Below are positions 58,086 through 64,000 of a stretch of 64,000 nucleotides of DNA, in pieces. Within the stretch, counting starts at the first letter, position 1. Each line of letters opens with the position of its first letter. This stretch comes from Sipunculus nudus. Its lineage: Eukaryota > Annelida > Sipuncula > Golfingiida > Sipunculidae. The stretch covers positions 10,157,979 through 10,221,978 of the forward strand of contig CM049321.1 of the NCBI GenBank assembly GCA_026874595.1, written 5' to 3'. The notes beneath the pieces were generated by a model that searched no databases, had not been told where the DNA came from, and worked only from the letters and a program-made list of their open reading frames with translations. The position numbers and the translations under genes were made by a program.

Positions 58086-58200
58086 CTCCCACCGAAATAG
58101 ACTGGTACTTGCTCAAAACGCACAAAATTTGGGGGCACCCTCGATTTCTTCCGGTTGACCCTTGACCCTGTTGCCACAACAACACTCAAGCCGAACCGGG
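58030..58200. promoter_or_regulatory. DNAJC13 core promoter, TATA-less, NRF1- and YY1-like motifs
   Basis: The region is richer in CpG than its surroundings. It holds a near-perfect palindromic NRF1-type site (acgcatgcgc, 58071-58080). On the minus strand AAGATGGCG, a YY1-type motif usually found at or just after the start of housekeeping transcripts, lies at 58052-58060. No TATA box is seen on the minus side. This fits the broad expression expected of an endosomal co-chaperone. Motif identities are known; promoter activity is inferred. Confidence 0.6.
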
Positions 58201-58304
58201 AGTTGGCAGGTTCTCCCTAAGGGCTTTCCATGTATGTCCAGGGATATGTGTTAATGTCTGGTGGTTGATTCAAGCAAGCCTTTTTAGGGAGACAACTAGC
58301 CCAG
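58180..58304 (+). ncRNA. possible first exon of a divergent plus-strand transcript
   Basis: A perfect donor, gcccag then gtaagt, lies at 58304/58305 on the plus strand, 220 bp from the DNAJC13 promoter motifs and pointing away. The upstream sequence is GC-richer than the flank. No coding continuation was recognised to the right, so a non-coding upstream antisense transcript is the more likely reading. Confidence 0.25.
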
Positions 58305-59635
58305 GTAAGTGGACAGATAATAAATTAACACGTGTTTCCATAAATTTGTAATTAGCTGCGTTCAAGTCATACATTGAGTTTGCAATTACATTATAGGGAC
58401 TGGTATATATATATAGGCCTATTTTATAGTATATTGCCTTTTGTTGGCGGCCAACACTGGTACATTATCGCATATGCTGCAAACAGCTAGTGCAACGACA
58501 TGTTCACCTATCTAGTATATCAGTGTTGGTACATGATATTACAGGTGTAGGTGGCTAGGTGCATGCATAGTGTCAAACGTGTTATTACATGCTTTAATAG
58601 ATGAGTTAATTAAATAAGGTAATAAGGTTTAATTAATTTCAAGATTTTACCTTTAAATCGACAATCATGCGTGATGTCAGTCATTACGTGGGTTAGGCCT
58701 ATATGATATATGTACATTTTTTTTATATTTTCGTTATTTTACATATATATAAATTTTCATGGTATTGACCACGTACAATATCCTTTCATGTAAATTTGCT
58801 ATACATTTAATGCAGAAACTGTGTGACTTAAGATTGATAGTCCTATTCTGATTGCATTAAAGGATGTTATATTCCCCGTACCTGTTAAACATATGCAAAT
58901 GCTGATGACCTCGTAGGATAACTTTTATAGAAAAAAAAATAAAGTTCCTATGCCCGGAAAAAAAGTCATAGCCTTTGAGATTTTAAAATTCGGTGCTGTA
59001 CTTAAAAAGTCACGTTTGTTTTGATTAATTTTTTTCAAAAGTTATGAAAAAAAATCATTTTATTTGCAAACTGTCAAAATGTCTGATAGTACCCAAAATC
59101 ATAGATGTTCTTAATTGATCTCTTGGAAGTTTTTGAACTCTGGTAAATTAATAACTGCACACGAGGAACGGCTGAACCATGTATATTTAATTACATTTGC
59201 GAGATTTTATATGTAGGCCAATGTGTTTATCTGTTCCATTATCTGTCATGCACGTTGGTCTTACCTGCATTAGTAAACGCATTCGTGAAATCTAGTGAAC
59301 GCACACATGCATACACCAAATCGACACACTATAACACCTAAGATGGAATTAAGTATCTGTAACTGCCAAATTTATTATTTTATTATTCGGACATATCTAC
59401 ATTAATGAATTATAAACAAAGTAAAGAGACATTGCATGAGGTCCGCATTAAATGATTTTGCAAAGCAGATGTGTTTGAATAAGTACTGGTCAAGCAAAAT
59501 ATCTGGGAAAAAAGAACCATACAGGCTTCAACTCAGAAAACAGCGCCGGGTTTCGCGTTTAGCACGGTTTTCTTCCCTTATTATTTATAAAGGTTTAAAT
59601 CATCCCCCACACGCGTGTTCACCTGGGATAATGTG

Positions 59636-59690
59636 TTTTACCCCCCTCCCTCCATTAATTATTAAATCCTTTGTTTATCCGCCCCTGGAT
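59636..59690 (-). mobile_element. CAGGGGCGGAT-ended repeat, fragment
   Basis: On the minus strand: caggggcggataaacaaagg, then an AT stretch and gggagggggg. The same start and G tract occur at 63829-63940 (plus) and, more degraded, at about 15680. Confidence 0.4.
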
Positions 59691-60699
59691 ACAGGCCGTG
59701 AAAACAAGACCAATTATATAGTATACATATAAGCATAATTTGTCCGGTAGACCGTGCATGTTAAGACAAAGAGATGCGTAGTTGCATGCCGCTAGAGGAA
59801 TAGAGTATGCCTAGTTTGATTTTATTTGTTCAGCTGTTTGTTCTAAGGGCTCATATTTTTTTCTATATACATAAATTTTTAACATTGCAGGAAGATATTT
59901 TATTAAACAAATTCTCTTTAGACTCGCGCCTTCCAAATGTAAAGATGTACCATGGCATCTGTTCTTTTCTCTTTGACAAAATTAATTTAACTTTTCCACG
60001 CGAATACTCACAAAACGCGAACTTCTATGTGCAATTTTCATTTCAAGTTTAAATCTGCCCATGGTAATTCTAGAAAATGAAATATTTTTAATACATTTTG
60101 TTACATTTGACATTCGAAATTTATACCTGTGCTATCAATGAATCGGACAGAATAACAAATAAATTGACTTTTAGTATGCATGGATAAAGGCCTACGTAAT
60201 ATTTTTTATACATATTTCTTAAATAAGGGGCTCCTCTAATAATATTTGCTTTAGGTCGGCCACAGAAAATGCCTGTAGAGCATCGGTTGGTAAGAGCTAT
60301 GAAGGATTCCTGAAGATTTGGCACAGTGTAGAACGGCATAGTCACTGGACAAACAACGCTCCAAGCTCGCATTAAACCGATTCAAGAATACTCTAGCCTT
60401 GTGCAAACTTGTAAAATACCAGTACATATGTAGTTGGGCCAAACACTGCAGGTCAATCATAAGGGTACACAATGCCAACAGAAATAATGTTGTAATTCAG
60501 AATTGTCAATGTTGGCAGTACGTGCTTGATTTGATAACACAATCAATGTATATTGTCACCCTACGCCATTATTTGCCATTATATTTCTGTTTATTCTATA
60601 GCAACATAGTGACGTGAATGGTGGTCCCATGTTATACCACTGTGACATTTATATATATATATATATATGTTTGTGGTAGATATCGCTTGTAAAATCACA

Positions 60700-61075
60700 T
60701 TCGATGATTAAAAGAGAAAAACGACCGATGATCGATAAATAATCGTTTATTTTAGGTAAAATCTATATAACAATAATCTGCTACAGGCATAGAAATATAA
60801 CTAAAAGGTGACCGAGTAAATTTAGTCTATCTTGTACATCACACTGAAAGGTCAAGGTTGTTGATACTTATTCGTTGCACAAGGATAAATTTAGAAGCTG
60901 TGCCCTGTCTTTTTTTATCTCTTAATAAGACTATTTTATCGATTATATTTTTTCTTTGGATGTGCACACATCATCGTTTTTGATCGAATAAGTAAAAATG
61001 CAATCGATTTAATCGATTATGAAAGAAAACGACCAATTATTGACATCATCGATTAATCGGCACATCACACACATG
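60700..61075. repeat. ATCGATTAATCG-rich segment, possibly a hAT-type miniature element
   Basis: Repeated cgatgatcgat, aatcgattat and atcgattaatcggcacatc. A short inverted pair, gatgtgcacacatcatcg and gacatcatcgattaatcggc acatc, spans about 60959-61070. Confidence 0.4.
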
Positions 61076-61078
61076 TCA

Positions 61079-61087
61079 CACACACAT

Positions 61088-61141
<54 letters not shown>
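61079..61141. repeat. (CA)n(TA)n microsatellite
   Basis: A CA run followed by about 42 bp of TA. Confidence 0.97.
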
Positions 61142-61144
<3 letters not shown>

Positions 61145-61231
61145 AGGCAACATAAGGAAATCAGAATTAAATCATTGTTTATAACAGAAGTGTTAGCAAA
61201 TGTGAGGAGCTATTCCAATATATTATATGTA

Positions 61232-61450
61232 CACTGTTAAAAAAAGATTGTAAATTTACATTACAATGCAATGGCAGCAGAGTTGACATTACATAGTAAT
61301 GTAATTTTACAATAATTTATTTGTGTTATTTTACATCTCAATTGAATGTTATTTTTACATTGAATTGCAGTGTAATTTTACAATGGGATAACCAGTACTT
61401 TACAGTTATTTGTTCTGTCATTTTACAGACATTTTACATTCATAGGGGGA
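61232..61450. repeat. TTTACA-rich repeat element
   Basis: Starts acactgttaaaaaaagattg and contains many spaced copies of ttttaca or tgtaa(a)tttaca. It looks like a miniature element, but I could not define its ends. Confidence 0.4.
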
Positions 61451-62228
61451 GTGGGATGTAGTTTTACATATTATGGGAGGGGCACAGTAAGCTTTAATTA
61501 AAGGTTCACAAATTTCAATTTAAAATTGTGTAATACCCGTTTCACACCCGAGGAAGGGGGCCGAGCATCAGAGGGCTGGTGTATTAGAACATTCATGCAG
61601 CTCGTCTATAAAAAGGTGTCAACCATTTACATTTCTTTTTTGTAAGTAACAGAGAAGGAGCAACCAATTTAAGTAATAAAACATTTATTTACATTTCTAA
61701 AATATTGTATAAAATACATCATAGTGTATATTATATTAACATCTATGCATTCAAAATTGCAATACCTGCAGAAAAGAAAAACACAAGGGTTTCAATAAGA
61801 TTCAGGACACATGTAGGTGATTCTGAGCGGAAAATGTACCCGACTTAATTTATCCTGTGCAGTAATAATATATGTAATAAAATAAAAAGACACTCGATCA
61901 AGGGACATGAATAGCAGGTAAAAATAGGCTGCTCTTAATGTTGAGACAAAATACTGTATTAATCTGCCTAATACTAAACTCATTTTTAATCTATCTTACA
62001 ATAAACTTAAACACAACCATATATCATATTTGTGCTAAACACTATTTACTATCAAAACATTCAATTATAGATATAATAATGATATAAAGATTCTGTGCTT
62101 TAAGAAGCCTGAGTAATAGTTCAATGATCTAACAGCTACACACGTTAAATTTGTAAATCAACTGAAAAGAAAAACAGTTCAATAGAAATCACATATGAGA
62201 GTTAAGTTTCAGGAATATATATGTTAGG

Positions 62229-62234
62229 TTTATT
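62229..62234 (-). terminator. candidate polyadenylation signal AATAAA
   Basis: AATAAA on the minus strand, about 135 bases after the stop codon of the 46-residue ORF, beyond the TA microsatellite. Confidence 0.3.
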
Positions 62235-62293
62235 TTATCTTTTTGAGTCTTCCAACTGCATGAAATAAAAAATCCAAAAATACACACTGAGTC

Positions 62294-62297
62294 ATAT

Positions 62298-62347
<50 letters not shown>
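62294..62347. repeat. (TA)n microsatellite
   Basis: About 54 bp of near-perfect TA just after the stop codon of the small minus-strand ORF, inside its presumed 3' UTR. Confidence 0.97.
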
Positions 62348-62349
<2 letters not shown>

Positions 62350-62368
62350 CTGAGGAGTATAAGGACAT

Positions 62369-62509
62369 TTAATACTCTAAACCCCACTCATTTCCAAAGT
62401 CTTTCATTCTCTCACAGCGATTTTTAACTTTTGCACTGACAACTTGTCTCCTCTTTCCTCCAGGTTTCTTTTCCTGTGATCCTCTTGGTGGATTAATACC
62501 TGCCATCAT
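62369..62509 (-). CDS. candidate 46-residue basic protein, function unknown
   Basis: The ORF lies just after a strong acceptor (cttgcag, exon begins at 62510) and reads MMAGINPPRGSQEKKPGGKR, then RQVVSAKVKNRCERMKDFGN EWGLEY and a TAA. It is rich in K and R in the middle with an aromatic, acidic end. Both ATGs have A at -3, and the second also has G at +4. Joined to the putative exon at 62800 onward, the first ATG of the transcript is this one. A minus-strand AATAAA lies at 62229-62234. No signal peptide or membrane segment is visible. I do not recognise the family; it could also be the last exon of a longer protein. Confidence 0.45.
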   Translation of the reverse strand: MMAGINPPRGSQEKKPGGKRRQVVSAKVKNRCERMKDFGNEWGLEY

Positions 62510-62799
62510 TCTGCAAGAAAAAAATATAAAAAAAAACAGTCAAGCCTTTTTTCATTTTTTAGATTTTTTTAATTCTATAATTCTAAACAAGCTGTAATGT
62601 TCAGTTTGATGAATGATAGGCCTGCATTGTTTTTTAAAAGAACATGTTAAGATGATTGTCTATATAGAACCCAGACAGCCTGTACATATATGCTCTTTAA
62701 ATAAGTATAACATTCTCGTATTATCGCCCACTGTTGAACACGACAAATGAAATCTAAATATCAAGGAATTTATGCAAAGTTATAAATTACTATACAAAC

Positions 62800-62935
62800 C
62801 TACTGAACTTGAAGTCTTCACTTATTGACAGAAACTGGATGCAAATTCGGTAACCAGTGGTAACACTGGCGATTTTTGGTACAGTGCACAGGCAGACAAA
62901 ACAGCGCTTGTTGACCCTGGTCCAGCCGACGCTAT
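62800..62935 (-). other. putative first exon of the small-protein gene, 5' end uncertain
   Basis: Ends at a donor (cagtag then gtttgt, minus strand) at 62800/62799. It has no ATG between about 62935 and 62800, but is open in the frame that continues into the 62369-62509 ORF (reads TTGYRICIQFLSISEDFKFS R into MMAG). Upstream are a TATA-like atttatag (about 62932-62939), a CRE-like tgacgtga and CpG-rich sequence up to about 63040. Confidence 0.35.
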
Positions 62936-63040
62936 AAATCCCGCGCTGACCCAGTTCATGACCAGTCACGTCACAGCCCTGTGAGCCGGTGGCCTGCTGG
63001 GCTGGCCACGGTCAGTTAGACTTCGCGTACGCGCGTGCAA
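62925..63040 (-). promoter_or_regulatory. possible promoter of the small-protein gene
   Basis: A CpG-rich island-like patch (gcgtacgcgcgtgc at 63026-63039), a CRE-like tgacgtgac and an atttatag TATA-like box occur in promoter order on the minus strand. Activity is inferred. Confidence 0.35.
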
Positions 63041-63828
63041 GTTATGGTGTGTAATTAAATACAGTGCAAGGCGGTGTGTTGTCCTGCGGGTCAGCCTGTG
63101 AGCGGACAACCAGGCAGAGGGGCACTGATAACACTGCACTGAGATGTGCTTAAACTGTACTGAGAGGTGTAAATTCCCTAACAGCAACATGCAGTGTGAA
63201 ATAACACAAATAATGTGTGTATTGTTACGGTTATTTTTAACAGTGTATTGAATTTCTTCTTTTTAATTTCTTTGTGGATATGATAACCCCTGCGGACTAA
63301 ATATATAAGCTCGTTATCTCGATGAGTCCAAGTTTTGTTACAAATTTATTTGTTTTAAATTTAAAAATACAAAAATAATAAATATAAAAAAATAATAAAA
63401 ATATGTATCTCTTAAATAATTTAAAAAGGTCATTTTGTGGGAAAATGTCAGCACTGAAATATTATTGCCATGCATATATGCATGATTTTTGAATGTAAAT
63501 TTCATGCTTGGATGCACGCGAATTCTTGATAAATTAGATTTCAGGACAGACTAATAACATTAAGTAAACTAGGAATTGCAGTGAATGAAAACGTTTTCAG
63601 CTCAGAAATTATGAATCATAAACGCGTAATATCCGCAAAAAAAATTAGCGTCGATGTTTAAAATATATGAAATTTACCAAAAAATCAGGCAATATTCTGT
63701 TTATTGATTGGTGTTCACAGACCAAATTTACCGAGGAAAAAGACTGTTTTAACATGACACTGAGCCTATGTAACATTCTCACGCGGGATGTATAAGATCT
63801 GTTTATAGTCCTGAGATTGTTCAAATGA

Positions 63829-63940
63829 CAGGGGCGGATCCTTGATTTAGGAAGGGGGGGGGGGGAGTCCGGTCCAGGAAGAATTAACAAATGAGGAAAC
63901 CTTATGAGTTTTAACAGGTCTTGAAAGGGGGGGGGGCTAT
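63829..63940 (+). mobile_element. CAGGGGCGGATCC-ended repeat with G tracts
   Basis: caggggcggatccttgattt aggaa followed by a 12-base G run and a second G run at 63927-63936. Related pieces lie at 59636-59690 and near 15680. The rest of 63.1-64 kb shows no recognised feature. Confidence 0.4.
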
Positions 63941-64000
63941 AGGCCTCAGAAATTGGTTACACATTCTGAAAAAAAGTATTAGCGGCTTAAAAGGGTGAAG

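Larger units (their letters stand above)
58311..62228. other. region without recognised genes
   Basis: Holds small repeats: a CAGGGGCGGAT-type end at about 59636-59690 (minus), an ATCGAT-rich stretch (60700-61075), a CA/TA microsatellite (61079-61141) and a TTTACA-rich element (61232-61450). None of the open frames there resembles a protein I know. Confidence 0.5.

Noticed and set aside
59436-59732. 98-codon plus-strand frame as the divergent gene
   Set aside because: It runs into a CAGGGGCGGAT-type repeat and has no recognisable domain; no splice link to the donor at 58304 can be shown.

Overview
This is animal (metazoan) genomic DNA, AT-rich and dominated by introns. The introns are filled with TA/CA microsatellites, tRNA-derived SINEs, small terminal-inverted-repeat (TIR) DNA elements and a dispersed TGACCTTTGACCT repeat. 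That repeat landscape suggests a lophotrochozoan, most likely a mollusc. This is inference only; no sequence in the window fixes the species.

One large gene on the minus strand fills 3.5-58.1 kb. It is DNAJC13 (RME-8), the endosomal J-domain co-chaperone. I traced 42 consecutive coding exons by eye. All have splice sites and phases that join into one frame: 5257 nt, encoding residues 1-1752 plus the first base of codon 1753. From remembered vertebrate DNAJC13 (about 2240 residues), the last ~490 residues must lie off the left edge. The start ATG is at 56616 (read leftwards). A non-coding first exon ends in a strong donor at 57928, beside an NRF1-like and a YY1-like promoter motif near 58.05-58.08 kb. 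The GYF domain is in coding exons 26-27 and the J domain, with HPD at residues 1323-1325, is in exons 32-34. Three IWN-type repeats are visible. One intron (26683-27121) has a GC donor instead of GT.

Layout: 1-3483 is the left-hand intron of DNAJC13, with a 24-bp minisatellite. From 3484 to 56616 are coding exons and introns with SINEs, pogo/Tigger-like miniature elements, a 1.4-kb TIR element (45567-46956), a 1.7-kb TIR element (54441-56147) and tandem duplications. From 57928 to about 58.3 kb is the promoter, possibly bidirectional. From 58.3 to 62.2 kb I see no gene. From 62.2 to 62.9 kb is a candidate two-exon minus-strand gene encoding a 46-residue basic protein that I do not recognise. 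The remainder to 64 kb is repeat-like or featureless.

There are no rRNA genes, CRISPR arrays, operons or prokaryotic features. No multi-gene system is evident; the most interesting leads are the small-protein gene, the GC-AG intron, the promoter with its upstream ORF, and the mobile elements.
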